From: Pararhizobium sp.
GTDB lineage: Bacteria > Pseudomonadota > Alphaproteobacteria > Rhizobiales > Rhizobiaceae
Reading direction: 5' to 3'
DNA length: 64,000 bases
NCBI GenBank assembly: GCA_017794825.1
Contig: CP051237.1
Coordinates: forward strand, 4,482,501-4,546,500
Program-made: the position numbers and the translations under genes
The notes under the pieces: model-generated
The model's database searches: none
What the model was told of the DNA's origin: nothing
What the model saw: only the letters and a program-made list of their open reading frames with translations
In this document: positions 44,203 to 53,877 of the stretch, one piece after another
How positions within the stretch are numbered: the stretch's first letter is position 1
Layout of the letters: every line of letters starts with the position of its first letter

Positions 44203-45418
44203 CCAGACCTTCTTCCTGCCTTCTGCGGCGTGGTTCCATTTTGGGTTCCTCGATAGGAGAGATAGGAGAGATGGTCATGTCGCCTTTGCTCAGAATGATT
44301 GCGAGCAGAACCGTGAAGGTTGTGGCGATCGCCATGGTTCGCAGAGGATAGTCGACCAGGCTGTGCAAGAGGACTGCGAGGACCGACAGGGTCGCTGTCT
44401 GGGTCAGCGGTGTGCGCATGGCATGCCGAAACAACTGGATTAGGAAGATAGCGACCAGCGGGATGAAGAACAGGAAGCCGATTTCCAGCAGCAGTTCCAG
44501 ATAATCGTTATGTGCATGGTTGGCGTAGACTTGGACGATGTCTTCTTGCGGTTCGAACATTGGATAGATGAACACGAAGGTCCCGAGTCCAGTGCCTGTT
44601 ACCCAATGTTCTGCGATTGCCTTGAGGGTGTTCTTGTAAAAGACAAGTCGCAGATCGCCATCAAGCGCGGAGCCGGACTCAAGGAACATAAAGCTGATAG
44701 CCGCTAAAATGATAAGGATGCCGATTGCTCCAAATCTTATGATTGGATTGTCCTTTTCTGTTGCCTTCCAAAACAGACAAAAGATAGCAAGTGCCGCTGA
44801 GATACTCATCCCGGCACGGGAGCCGACAGCGAAGAGAAAACCGACAAGAAGCAAGGCAAGAGCAATGTAGATAAGCGGTTGTTTCGCATACCACATGAAC
44901 CGCCAGGCAAGGAGCGGGATCATCATGAAGACAAGTGTTGAAAGATGGTTTTCGTTCGCAAACAAACCGGAGCGAATAGTATATGGAAATATGCCTTCGA
45001 TTTCGACGATTGTCGCATAGGAAAGCTCGATCAGGCCCGAAACGAGATTAATGGCGAAACCTAGGAACATAAATCGTATAAGCAGTTTTTGCTCATATTC
45101 GCCGAAGCAGGAGACGAAGACAAAGAGGCCGAGAAGCGGTAGCGTAAATAGGATAGATTCAAGGCTTCCTTGGGCCGACATCGTCCAGAAACGTGGTGGT
45201 GGCACCAAACCTTCGGTTGCGGGAAGGGGACCGTAAGGGTTGAAGGGCAGGAACTGCAGCAGGCACAGGAAGATGACCAGAAGGACGAGTGCCTTCGTGA
45301 GGGTATCAAGTCGCCATTTGTCGAAACTGTAGAAGCCGATGATCATCGCGGGAAGCATGGTGATCTGCAGGACGTGATCGGTCCATAGCCGCTGCGTGGT
45401 TCCACCACCCAAAATCAT
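44024..45418 (-). CDS. O-antigen ligase/polymerase (Wzy)-like membrane protein
   Basis: The protein has about 464 residues and some ten membrane helices. The large periplasmic loop contains VTGTGLGTFVFIYP and VYANHAHNDYLELLLEIG, the hallmark of the O-antigen ligase/polymerase superfamily (catalytic His in NHAHND). It probably polymerises or ligates the exopolysaccharide. The last 75 residues are unusually arginine- and glutamine-rich and low in complexity. The frame is open back to about 45500 with no ATG, so the given ATG at 45418 cuts the first helix; a CTG at 45469 or a frameshift upstream is possible. Confidence 0.75.
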   Translation of the reverse strand: MILGGGTTQRLWTDHVLQITMLPAMIIGFYSFDKWRLDTLTKALVLLVIFLCLLQFLPFNPYGPLPATEGLVPPPRFWTMSAQGSLESILFTLPLLGLFVFVSCFGEYEQKLLIRFMFLGFAINLVSGLIELSYATIVEIEGIFPYTIRSGLFANENHLSTLVFMMIPLLAWRFMWYAKQPLIYIALALLLVGFLFAVGSRAGMSISAALAIFCLFWKATEKDNPIIRFGAIGILIILAAISFMFLESGSALDGDLRLVFYKNTLKAIAEHWVTGTGLGTFVFIYPMFEPQEDIVQVYANHAHNDYLELLLEIGFLFFIPLVAIFLIQLFRHAMRTPLTQTATLSVLAVLLHSLVDYPLRTMAIATTFTVLLAIILSKGDMTISPISPIEEPKMEPRRRRQEEGLDEKHTKQRRSRRRSGSGNPRSLADQLLPPTHRSQQRGPQEGSSRKPQDANRRPPREPDQ

Positions 45419-45635
45419 CGCAAGTAGGACGACAATGCCAGCATAGTTGATTCTAATCTTGTCCGTCAGGGAATGGATGGTTTTGGCTCCATGCTCTCTG
45501 TCGGATATCTATGCCGCACATTTACCGTCGAGGTCTAGATGGCAGTTTTGGTTTTCCCGTCAACAACTGGATTTAATTTGAAGAGGATGTGACTGGTGCA
45601 ATGGCTAAGCAAAAACTATCCAGCAAACAGATATT

Positions 45636-46904
45636 CTATTGGGTACGCATGATTGATACGGACTTTAGGAGCAAAGAGCCGGAATAGCGGTTGCTCCAAC
45701 TTTCGACAAAGTTGTCGTTGACAAGTCGGATGCTCTGTAAACTACAGTTGTTTATCGGGACAGTGAATTGAGCACTTACGATTTGATCGGAACTACCACC
45801 AATTGCCAACTCAGTACTTGCCAATTGGAAAGTTGGCCTGCGTTCCTCTAAACAATCTATATTGAGTCTGATAGGATTAGGACCTGTCAGACTGCGGGTA
45901 GAATAATCTATATTAAGTGTGAAATTGGAGGGCGGTAATGCTAGAATTTGCAAAGTTTTATCAAATCGGACGGGGCTATCAAGGAACCTAACCTGAAGAG
46001 CAGGCTCTGAGTTCGGTTGTTTGCTGGATTGATTAGATGGAAGATCAATAACAGAGATATCTATCCCAGACTGGCTCTTTAGATTCCAATCGAAAGGACC
46101 ACCAGCAGGCTTGAGGTTAAATCTGCTATTGTAGACATAGCCACCCTCAGCCTTTTCTCGTTGTCCAAGTGTGTTGAGAAATAACTGATAAGCGGCTGAC
46201 GGTTGGCCGAAATAGATGAGCCGTGATGTTACTTGATTGATGATCGGACGAATTTCTAGATTTCCTTTAATGCTCCAATCTAGAACTAAATTCATGGCGA
46301 TTGGTATAACATCTTCGCTAGCAATGAGATTGCTGATTAGCCACTCCCGGCCGTCAGGAAGTTTCGAAAATACTTCGATTGCTTCCTCATATCCGGAATC
46401 ATGCGAAAGCAAATTAGGAAGTTGTGGAGTGACTATACTTAGGTACTGTGGCCAACGGCGATAAATAGTTCCGATTGTTTGGACCGCGTTTCTGTATTGC
46501 CCGATATTTACTTGCCAAATAAAATGGCGGCCCAGCGCTTGGATTTCGACCGGAAGGACGTTGAGCGCTGCAATATAGAAGTCCTGTGCAGTTTCGCTAT
46601 TTTCCTCGACTTCATTGATTATGCCGAGCAAGCTGACGTAACGTGCATCTGCAGGTTCGAACGCGGCGCCAAAAGTCGCCAGTTTACGGAAATCACCGCT
46701 GTTCTCAAGATCATTGGGTGATAGTATAGCCGTCAGCAAATTAATCCGTGCTTCAGAATTCAGAGCTTGAATTTTTAGACCGGCGTTTGAATTGGTGTAG
46801 GTTAGAATACCGCTAAGCCAGTTAACTAAAACGACGACTGATACGATTAATGAAATCGCTAACAGTAGAAGCCGAACGGGAAATGTCAGAGTTACTACCT
46901 TCAT
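45636..46904 (-). CDS. unrecognised membrane-anchored protein of the EPS locus
   Basis: The protein has 422 residues from ATG 46904. One N-terminal helix (LLLLAISLIVSVVVLVNWLSG) is followed by a helical repeat-like region to about 270 (perhaps TPR-like: AQDFYIAALNVLPVEIQ), then a beta-rich domain of about 150 residues with Cys pair (NIDCLEE, INNCSLQ). I know no family. It starts inside the end of the wzc gene (83 bp overlap), so it is very likely made with it and may be a periplasmic partner in export or assembly. Its bases are AT-rich. Confidence 0.6.
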   Translation of the reverse strand: MKVVTLTFPVRLLLLAISLIVSVVVLVNWLSGILTYTNSNAGLKIQALNSEARINLLTAILSPNDLENSGDFRKLATFGAAFEPADARYVSLLGIINEVEENSETAQDFYIAALNVLPVEIQALGRHFIWQVNIGQYRNAVQTIGTIYRRWPQYLSIVTPQLPNLLSHDSGYEEAIEVFSKLPDGREWLISNLIASEDVIPIAMNLVLDWSIKGNLEIRPIINQVTSRLIYFGQPSAAYQLFLNTLGQREKAEGGYVYNSRFNLKPAGGPFDWNLKSQSGIDISVIDLPSNQSSKQPNSEPALQVRFLDSPVRFDKTLQILALPPSNFTLNIDYSTRSLTGPNPIRLNIDCLEERRPTFQLASTELAIGGSSDQIVSAQFTVPINNCSLQSIRLVNDNFVESWSNRYSGSLLLKSVSIMRTQ

Positions 46905-49176
46905 CGATTCGTCCGTGGTGCTCCAGACGTGAATTTTCCGCCCCGTCATAGGCATAATAGTTATAATGCATGTATCGGTGGGCGTAGTTGTAATCGAGTT
47001 TGTTGACTGTGAATTTGGTAAGGGTTGCCCCCACCACGTTGGCACCGGCCGACCGTAGCCGACTGTAAGCGTTTTTTGCAGCTTTTCGGGTAACCTGTTT
47101 TGTCGAAACAACCATCAACGTTGCATCCGCCTGCCGCGCGAGAATTGGAGCGTCGGAGATGCCCATCACTGGTGGTGAATCGATGATGACCAAGTCATAA
47201 CGCTTCTTACAGTAGTGCAGCGTGAGTCCCATCTTCTGTGAGATCAAGAGGTCAGCTGGATTGGGCGGAATTGTACCTGCGGAAAGAAAAGTAATGTTGG
47301 AATTGTTTGTTTTTCGAAAGATATCTGCCGCTGTTCCACTTTTTACGACGTTGGAGAGTAGATTGCTCAGGCCAATCCCATTATCTGTATTGAACATGCG
47401 ATGCATACGCGGTTTCCGCATATCAGCATCTATTACCAATACTCTCCTTCCCAAAGCTGCAAAATCCTCTGCGAGCTTGTAGGTCGTGGTCGTCTTACCT
47501 TCCGACGGCTCCGAACTTGTAATAACCAGTGTTCGAATGCTTTCGTCTGTACCGGTAAATTGAACGGACGTGCGAAGCGTACGATAAGCTTCTGACAAGG
47601 TCGACGCCGGATTCTGGAATGCTTCCGACATTTCACTTTGTGGTACAAGTGGTATGATGCCCAGCACCGGAATTTTTAACTCACTTTCCAGCTGATCAGG
47701 AATTGCAAAAGTGTTATTCATCAGTTCTAAAACATAGATAATTAGGCAAGCAAACGCACAAAAAAGGAAGACAGCAGCTAGTAAATTCTTGATGAGACTG
47801 GGCGAGTAAGGGCTTCCGGGTGTTCTTGCAAGATCTATGATAGAAGCGTTAGCGGAACGCAGCTCAGCCCCCACACCTACTTCATTTAGCTTGTCGATCA
47901 ATGATTGATATTGTGCGCGATAGGAGTCAACTTCACGCTTAAGAATTGTGTACTGAATATTCTTTTCCTGAAACTCTGACTGCTGAGTCTCAAGACCAGC
48001 TAATTCTTGCTTTAGAGCTGCTTCCTTTTGTTTGGCCTGCTCATATTTTAGCTCAACGGAATTGGCGATTGCCTCAATCTCACCATTCATCTGATTTTGG
48101 AGTTCATTGATTTGTGCTTGCAGGCGTTGCATTTCCGGATAGCCCGGTTTTAGAGTAGCAAGCTTCTCCATGTAAGTTGCCTTTAGCCCCGTAAGTACTT
48201 GCTTGTTCGCCTGAATAGAAGGGCTGTTAAACACTTCTGGAAGCGCTGCCGCGTTTCCATCCTGGATTTGCTGATAGTATCGCTCAGCCGCCAGACGCTC
48301 CTGTATTGCTTCAGATAAAGCGGAATTTATCTCACCGATATTGCCAAGAACTAGCGAAGCCTCGTCACCAGTCAACGTTATGCCCTGCGCCTGAGCATAT
48401 TGAACTAGGGCCGTCTCAGCGTCTTGCAATTTAATTTTGGTATCGCGAACTTGGTCCTCAATGAATTGTCGCGCAAGATTTGATGTTTGGCTTTTTGTAT
48501 CGATATTCTGATCTATAAAGCTTTTTGCCATCTGATTAGCGATTAGGGACGTGTATTTAGGAATTGGGTGACTATATCCAAGTTCAATAATACTCGTTTC
48601 TCGAATCGCTTCTGCAGACGCATTTCGCTGTACCAAAGAAACGGCACGTTGTTCTCGCCGTTCGGGACTCAGATCACTGAGAGTATCTTCTGAAGATTTT
48701 CCAAAAATGCGATAGAAAATATTCATTAGGGAAAAAGAAGGTGTCGGTGCCAGAAAGTTTGCATCTTCTGTCAGGTTAAGCTCAAAAACAACGCGTCGAG
48801 CAAGTTCGCGCGATAGCATTTTTCTGCGAGCCGTTTCGAATGCAATCCGATTGTAGGATTGCGAGACAGCTTCCAGATCTTCAATGACTCGCGCACCTTG
48901 CGTGAAAATCTCCACCTCAGTAGATGACTTATAGAGAGGGGTCTGCATGAATGTGAAAAGTGCTCCACAAATCACGCCCGCAATAACAAAGGCTGCTATT
49001 AGCCATCGATAATGAACGACGTACCAGAATAGCTTTAGAGGATCGAAACCGCCTTCATCTTCGTACGTATCCGGATAACTGCCATAACCATATGGGTAGG
49101 ATTGCGTTGGATATGTTGGCATTCCACCATGCTGTGCCGGATAGGGTACCGGCATAGGTGGCTGATCACGCATCAT
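46822..49176 (-). CDS. exopolysaccharide tyrosine autokinase (Wzc/ExoP type)
   Basis: The protein has 784 residues. Two membrane helices flank a large periplasmic coiled-coil domain (Wzz/PCP part, with a Pro-rich motif GSPYSPSLIKN near the second helix). The C-terminal BY-kinase has Walker A SSEPSEGKTTTTYK, Walker A' LVIDADMRKPRMH and Walker B LVIIDSPPVMG. The tail has seven Tyr in 15 residues (729-743), the usual autophosphorylation cluster. It controls polymer length and export together with the Wza-like protein encoded just upstream. An N-terminal Pro/Tyr-rich cytoplasmic tail (YPTQSYPYGYGSYPDTY) is unusual. Confidence 0.93.
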   Translation of the reverse strand: MMRDQPPMPVPYPAQHGGMPTYPTQSYPYGYGSYPDTYEDEGGFDPLKLFWYVVHYRWLIAAFVIAGVICGALFTFMQTPLYKSSTEVEIFTQGARVIEDLEAVSQSYNRIAFETARRKMLSRELARRVVFELNLTEDANFLAPTPSFSLMNIFYRIFGKSSEDTLSDLSPERREQRAVSLVQRNASAEAIRETSIIELGYSHPIPKYTSLIANQMAKSFIDQNIDTKSQTSNLARQFIEDQVRDTKIKLQDAETALVQYAQAQGITLTGDEASLVLGNIGEINSALSEAIQERLAAERYYQQIQDGNAAALPEVFNSPSIQANKQVLTGLKATYMEKLATLKPGYPEMQRLQAQINELQNQMNGEIEAIANSVELKYEQAKQKEAALKQELAGLETQQSEFQEKNIQYTILKREVDSYRAQYQSLIDKLNEVGVGAELRSANASIIDLARTPGSPYSPSLIKNLLAAVFLFCAFACLIIYVLELMNNTFAIPDQLESELKIPVLGIIPLVPQSEMSEAFQNPASTLSEAYRTLRTSVQFTGTDESIRTLVITSSEPSEGKTTTTYKLAEDFAALGRRVLVIDADMRKPRMHRMFNTDNGIGLSNLLSNVVKSGTAADIFRKTNNSNITFLSAGTIPPNPADLLISQKMGLTLHYCKKRYDLVIIDSPPVMGISDAPILARQADATLMVVSTKQVTRKAAKNAYSRLRSAGANVVGATLTKFTVNKLDYNYAHRYMHYNYYAYDGAENSRLEHHGRIDEGSNSDISRSASTVSDFINRISRRFS

Positions 49177-49210
49177 TTCATACTACCCTGGAGTGATGAC
49201 ATCACTTCTG

Positions 49211-49954
49211 CTAAATTCCCGGAACGAGACCTGTGGCGGATGTTGCGATACCCAAAGCTTCGCGAAGATTCTTGGCTGCAACGCGTGTAGCTGATGTAAA
49301 GGAAACGACCACGTCGCCTCCGTATATCTTTGGGTCAGAAGCTTTTCCGGCTCTGATGTCTTTGATGCTATAGTTTGCCACAAGTGTCTTGTCTCCATAT
49401 TTTCTGAAGACATACACTTTGCTTTCGTCAGCAAGGTCAGAGAGCCCGCCTGCTAAGGCGAAAGATTGGACCAACGTCATGTTACTTGTGACCGGATAGA
49501 TGCCCGGTTTTGAAAATTCTCCATCCATAGTCACGCGTTGCCCAGCAGACTCTTGCATGAAGATAGTTATTTCAGGCGACTGGAGATATTTGTCTCCGTA
49601 GATTCTTTCGAGTTCAGCTTCTGCGGTGGGAATTGTCTTTCCCGCGACCGGAACGGCGCCAACCAAGGGAAGCGAGATCCTACCGTTGGAATCGACGCGG
49701 ACCGTTCGATCCAGATCATCAACCTGAAAAACGTCTACTTCCAACAGGTCGCTTTCCGCTATCAACTCATCCGCGCCACTGTTTGTATTTGGCGGAGGCG
49801 GCAGTTGCTTTACGACCTTCAGATTTCCATCCGACGCGCCGACATTGCCAACCTCATTTATAGAAGACATTGAATCAGACGTGCTATTGCACGCTGCTAG
49901 AATTAATCCCGCCACGATGACGGTAGCCATTGGCAAATTTGATTTTGCTTGCAT
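49211..49954 (-). CDS. polysaccharide export outer-membrane lipoprotein (Wza-like)
   Basis: The protein has 247 residues from ATG 49954 (GGGGCGG upstream); the frame is open further up to 50122, but without a signal peptide. The lipobox LILAACNS gives lipidation at Cys22. The mature part holds the Poly_export (BexD/Wza) domain ELIAESDLLEVDVFQVDDLDRTV and SLBB-like repeats (VTMDGEFSKPGIYPV). It forms the outer-membrane pore for the polymer. It is first in the leftward EPS unit and lies 35 bp before wzc. Confidence 0.9.
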   Translation of the reverse strand: MQAKSNLPMATVIVAGLILAACNSTSDSMSSINEVGNVGASDGNLKVVKQLPPPPNTNSGADELIAESDLLEVDVFQVDDLDRTVRVDSNGRISLPLVGAVPVAGKTIPTAEAELERIYGDKYLQSPEITIFMQESAGQRVTMDGEFSKPGIYPVTSNMTLVQSFALAGGLSDLADESKVYVFRKYGDKTLVANYSIKDIRAGKASDPKIYGGDVVVSFTSATRVAAKNLREALGIATSATGLVPGI

Positions 49955-50200
49955 CACATTTAAACCGCCCCAGTTCCCGATTGGATCAGAACCGTGGTTA
50001 AAATGAGGTCGGACAGCCAAATTCTTTTGACAGCTGAACCAACTCATTTGTCCAATTGGTTTCGAATCCCGCCTCAGGGCACCCTTCATGCAAATCGCCC
50101 TTTGCTGAATCTCGCTCGACACTACGTACCAGTTGACTACTAATCAAGCGTGAAAGAACGCTCACTATGTTTCGTACCGTGATATCCAGCTTATGGCTTT

Positions 50201-50223
50201 TGTCTTAATGGTAATTTAAGACA
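50201..50223. promoter_or_regulatory. palindrome 1, candidate EPS operator
   Basis: TGTCTTAA (50201-50208), TGGTAAT, TTAAGACA (50216-50223): perfect 8-bp arms around a 7-base centre. The central TGGTAA recurs in palindrome 2. It lies about 250 bp upstream of the likely wza start. Confidence 0.5.
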
Positions 50224-50319
50224 CTTCCATGGGTTGTGGCCAGCCCTGAATATGCCTAGAAGAGCTGACATATTCGTGTCCAAGTGCAAGGTACGACTGG
50301 GTGTAGTTTTGATCAAAGT

Positions 50320-50342
50320 TACCATTATATAATAATGGTAAG
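50320..50342. promoter_or_regulatory. palindrome 2, candidate EPS operator
   Basis: TTACCATTAT (50320-50329), ATA, ATAATGGTAA (50333-50342): perfect 10-bp arms. It shares the TGGTAA core with palindrome 1; their centres are 119 bp apart. The divergent location makes a regulator site for both EPS units plausible. Confidence 0.55.
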
Positions 50343-50557
50343 GATAAGAAGCGGCAGAGCTGCTGACCGAAGTTTTGTGCCTGTATTCAATTTAGGGTTG
50401 TGCGAATTGCGGTGACCCCAATTTGGGCAAATAAATATTCTGCACATTTTTGTAACATATTGTCAGGTATTGACGGCATGAACTGGGTAGTTAGAGTTTG
50501 TCAGAAGGTGGGACGTTGAGCTAGTTAAAGGAACCGGAAACTATTTCGGAGTGTAAA

Positions 50558-51052
50558 GTGTCAAAATGGTGTGTCGTGGCGACGAAGCAGGCGCGCGAGC
50601 GGCTTGCATCCACACAATTGGAGAATCAAAATTTTTCGGTTTTCATGCCGGAAACAAAAAAAGTGGGACTAAGAGCGGGGCGGCAAGTGGAGCAGCGAGC
50701 ACCGCTTTTTCCGGGGTATGTTTTTGTCGAATTCGAGGATAGTGTGGCTCGCTGGCGTGCGGTGAATGGCACTCTGGGCGTAAGAGCTCTCATCTCGCAT
50801 AATGAAAAACCCTCTCTGTTACCCGAAGGTTTCGTCGAGACGATGAAAGCTAATATTAATAACGATGGAACGATCGCTCGGCATCGATTTCTCGAACCAG
50901 GCGATATGGCGGCGGTGCTTGCTGGGCCTCTCGCAAATCAAATCGGGAAGTTGCTTGAGATCGATACAAAGGGGAGAGTTGAAATTCTTCTCCAACTCTT
51001 GTCATCAAAACGCCCTGTTAAGACTCGTATTGAGAATCTCATACCGGTGTGA
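50558..51052 (+). CDS. NusG-like antiterminator (RfaH/UpxY type)
   Basis: The protein has 164 residues. The N-terminal NGN domain (WCVVATKQARERLASTQLE, and FPGYVFVEFE, a family hallmark) is followed by a KOW-like segment (PGDMAAVLAGPLANQIGKL). Specialised NusG paralogues allow transcription through long surface-polysaccharide operons. It is the first gene of the rightward EPS unit, the standard place. The start is the GTG at 50558, with GGAG nearby. Confidence 0.9.
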   Translation: MSKWCVVATKQARERLASTQLENQNFSVFMPETKKVGLRAGRQVEQRAPLFPGYVFVEFEDSVARWRAVNGTLGVRALISHNEKPSLLPEGFVETMKANINNDGTIARHRFLEPGDMAAVLAGPLANQIGKLLEIDTKGRVEILLQLLSSKRPVKTRIENLIPV

Positions 51053-51161
51053 ATGGCTTAGCTACGAGCACTACCTATGGGGAAGTTGATTTTTTGATGC
51101 CTTGTAGTTTGGACTCAACCCCGAGTGCATTGGCTTTGTATCGTAGATTGGTGTTACTCTG

Positions 51162-52490
51162 ATGCTGAAAGACGCGACCGTTTACCATCTGCAGGAAACC
51201 AGCGCAGTGTTGGCCAAGAAGCGGACTGCCATAAAAACCATACGGCCATTGGTGACGCGCCTCAGATTCCAGTTGCTGGGCGGACTACTTATATGTGTTT
51301 TGATTCCGACAATTGTCAGAGTCGGACAGCTGGACGTAAGGGTGCAGAATACTGCATTCTATGCAGCCATCGGTGCGGCATTCTCGCTTATGTTCGGTCT
51401 ATTTCTAATCCGCCGTTTAAGTGATTACCCGGGAGTCAAATCGGGATCACATGTTCTCGTTTCGATATCGCTGCCCTTCGGGCTGATGGCGGCGGCTTTT
51501 TTGTTCTTCCGGCTCGACTATAGTCGCTTTGTTTTTGTTGCGAGTTATTTCCTGTCGCTGGCATGGTTTCTCGTGATCCACTTTGTGATCTTAACAAAAG
51601 TAAGGCCGAGACTTCTCGTGGTTCCAGGAGGAAATGCAAATAACCTGCTCGGAATACCAGACGTCTTTTGGGTGAAGCTAGATCACCCTGATGATGCTTA
51701 TGGGCGCTCCAGCGCGATCGTGGCCGATCTAAGATACGATCTTTCGGAGATTTGGCAGCGTTTCATCACTGATTGTGTGATTAACGGGATACCAGTGTAT
51801 CATTCAAAGCAGGTTGCCGAATCGGTCACAGGGAAGGTTTCGATAGAACACCTTTCAGAAAACAATTTTGGTTCACTGCTTCCAAATATGGCCTACCTCA
51901 AGGTCAAGCAGCTTCTTGATCTTGCATTTGCCATTTTAGCTCTTCCGCTGTTTTTACTACTATACGTGGTTGTTGCGCCGATCATCCTTATCACGATGGG
52001 ACGGCCCATATTCTATTCCGACCGACGAATTGGTTACCGGGGACAAGTTTTCAAAGCATTCAAGTTTCGTACAATGCATAACAGTAGCGATCAGGTTAGA
52101 GCGAGTGCGCTTGAAGCTTCGGTGACCAAAGAAGATGACGCGCGAATCACGCGAGTTGGGAAAATTCTCAGAAAATTCCGCATCGATGAAGCGCCTCAGA
52201 TTCTCAATGTTCTCATCGGCCAGATGAGCTGGATTGGCCCGCGACCCGAAGCTGTAGCGTTATCCCGGTCTTATGAAGCTGCCCTTCCTTTCTATCGTTA
52301 TCGGCACGCAGTACGACCAGGAATCTCCGGATGGGCGCAAGTCAATCAGGGACACGTAACATCTACTGCTGATGTACACCAAAAGCTGCAATACGATTTC
52401 TTTTATATCAAGCAGATTTCCCCTTGGCTCGATATGCTGATAATCATGCGGACAATTCGAACCGTGCTATCTGGCTTTGGCGCCAAATAG
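51162..52490 (+). CDS. priming sugar-phosphate transferase (PHPT/ExoY-like)
   Basis: The protein has 442 residues. Four N-terminal helices and a soluble middle part are followed by a fifth helix (FLLLYVVVAPIILI) and the bacterial sugar transferase domain with FKAFKFRTMH, RKFRIDEAPQILNVL and MSWIGPRPEAVAL. It transfers a sugar-1-phosphate to undecaprenyl phosphate, starting the repeat unit on the inner leaflet. The length resembles WbaP/WcaJ rather than short ExoY enzymes. It follows the NusG-like gene after 109 bp. Confidence 0.92.
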   Translation: MLKDATVYHLQETSAVLAKKRTAIKTIRPLVTRLRFQLLGGLLICVLIPTIVRVGQLDVRVQNTAFYAAIGAAFSLMFGLFLIRRLSDYPGVKSGSHVLVSISLPFGLMAAAFLFFRLDYSRFVFVASYFLSLAWFLVIHFVILTKVRPRLLVVPGGNANNLLGIPDVFWVKLDHPDDAYGRSSAIVADLRYDLSEIWQRFITDCVINGIPVYHSKQVAESVTGKVSIEHLSENNFGSLLPNMAYLKVKQLLDLAFAILALPLFLLLYVVVAPIILITMGRPIFYSDRRIGYRGQVFKAFKFRTMHNSSDQVRASALEASVTKEDDARITRVGKILRKFRIDEAPQILNVLIGQMSWIGPRPEAVALSRSYEAALPFYRYRHAVRPGISGWAQVNQGHVTSTADVHQKLQYDFFYIKQISPWLDMLIIMRTIRTVLSGFGAK

Positions 52491-52524
52491 CAATCCTTAG
52501 TTGAGATGGAAATGGATCGTTAGA

Positions 52525-53877
52525 ATGCGTATCGTAATGATAGGGGCAGGCTATGTAGGCTTGGTTTCCGGGGCATGTTTTGCTGATTTTGGACATGACG
52601 TGATCTGTGTCGATAAGGATCCGGATCGATTGAACGCCTTGCGGGAAGGTCGGATGCCAATCTACGAGCCTGGTCTCGACAGTCTGGTCAAAGAAAACAG
52701 CGAGCAGGGGCGCCTGGATTATACCGGTGAACTAGCCAAGGCCGTTTCACAAGCCGATATCGTCTTTATAGCGGTCGGGACTCCTTCCCGTCGAGGTGAT
52801 GGATACGCAGATCTCTCCTACGTTTATGGAGCTGCTCGCGAGATCGCTGCGGCTGTGACCGGTTTCACGGTAGTTGTCACCAAGTCGACCGTGCCGGTTG
52901 GAACCGGCGATGAGGTCGAACGCATCATCTCCGAGACCAACCCGGCAGCAGAATTCGCAGTTGTATCTAACCCTGAATTCTTGCGCGAGGGATCTGCAAT
53001 CGAGGATTTCAAGCGCCCCGACCGGATCGTGATAGGGACTGACAATGAGCAGGCGCGAAAAATGATGGAGGAGGTCTATCGTCCATTGTATCTGAATGCC
53101 TCACCGATCCTCCATATGAACCGGCGAACCGCAGAGCTTACCAAATATGCTGCCAACGCATTTCTGGCGATGAAGATCACTTTCATTAACGAAATGGCCG
53201 ATCTTTGCGAACGAGTCGGTGCCGATGTTCAGGACGTTTCCCGCGGGATGGGAATGGACCAGCGTATCGGTTCGAAATTTCTGCACGCGGGTCCGGGCTA
53301 TGGCGGGTCTTGCTTCCCCAAAGATACTCTTGCTCTCGTGAAAACAGCACAGGATGCCGACAGCCCGACCAGGTTGATCGAGGCGACCGTCTCGGTAAAC
53401 GATCAGCGTAAGCGTGCCATGGCAAGAAAGGTAATACGTGCGACTGGCGGTAAGGTGAGGGGTAAGACAATCGGTATTCTTGGATTGACATTCAAGCCGA
53501 ATACTGACGACATGCGTGAATCCCCGTCCATTTCGATCGTTCAGGCTCTAGTGGATAAGGGAGCACATATAAAGGCTTACGATCCGGAGGGCATGCATCA
53601 GGCAAGACCCTTGCTCCCGTCTCAGGTCACGTTTTGTACGACACCGTATGAGGTTGCGAATCAGGCCTCCGCTCTTGTGATCGTTACGGAATGGAACGCA
53701 TTCCGGTCGCTGGATCTCGACCGCCTGAAAAAGGTCATGGCGTCTCCCGTTCTCATCGATCTTCGCAACATCTACAAGCCGGAGCAGGTCCGAGCTGCCG
53801 GCTTTGTATATGCTTGCATAGGCCGCTCAGATGGTGGCGTCCCCGATGCACCCGAAATGCCACGTGCTGCCGAGTAG
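52525..53877 (+). CDS. ugd: UDP-glucose 6-dehydrogenase
   Basis: The protein has 450 residues from ATG 52525 (MRIVMIGAGYVGLVSGACFA); the ATG 24 bp upstream adds nine non-family residues. The dinucleotide fold is followed by the catalytic Cys in GPGYGGSCFPKDTLAL (about residue 260). It oxidises UDP-glucose to UDP-glucuronate, the substrate for LpsL and for glucuronosyl residues. It belongs to the rightward EPS unit. Confidence 0.95.
   Translation: MRIVMIGAGYVGLVSGACFADFGHDVICVDKDPDRLNALREGRMPIYEPGLDSLVKENSEQGRLDYTGELAKAVSQADIVFIAVGTPSRRGDGYADLSYVYGAAREIAAAVTGFTVVVTKSTVPVGTGDEVERIISETNPAAEFAVVSNPEFLREGSAIEDFKRPDRIVIGTDNEQARKMMEEVYRPLYLNASPILHMNRRTAELTKYAANAFLAMKITFINEMADLCERVGADVQDVSRGMGMDQRIGSKFLHAGPGYGGSCFPKDTLALVKTAQDADSPTRLIEATVSVNDQRKRAMARKVIRATGGKVRGKTIGILGLTFKPNTDDMRESPSISIVQALVDKGAHIKAYDPEGMHQARPLLPSQVTFCTTPYEVANQASALVIVTEWNAFRSLDLDRLKKVMASPVLIDLRNIYKPEQVRAAGFVYACIGRSDGGVPDAPEMPRAAE

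Larger units (their letters stand above)
50123..50557. other. divergent EPS promoter region, 435 bp
   Basis: This AT-rich region separates the leftward wza-wzc unit from the rightward nusG-like unit. It must contain both promoters. Two 23-bp perfect palindromes are listed separately. No open frame with a ribosome site is seen in it. Confidence 0.6.
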
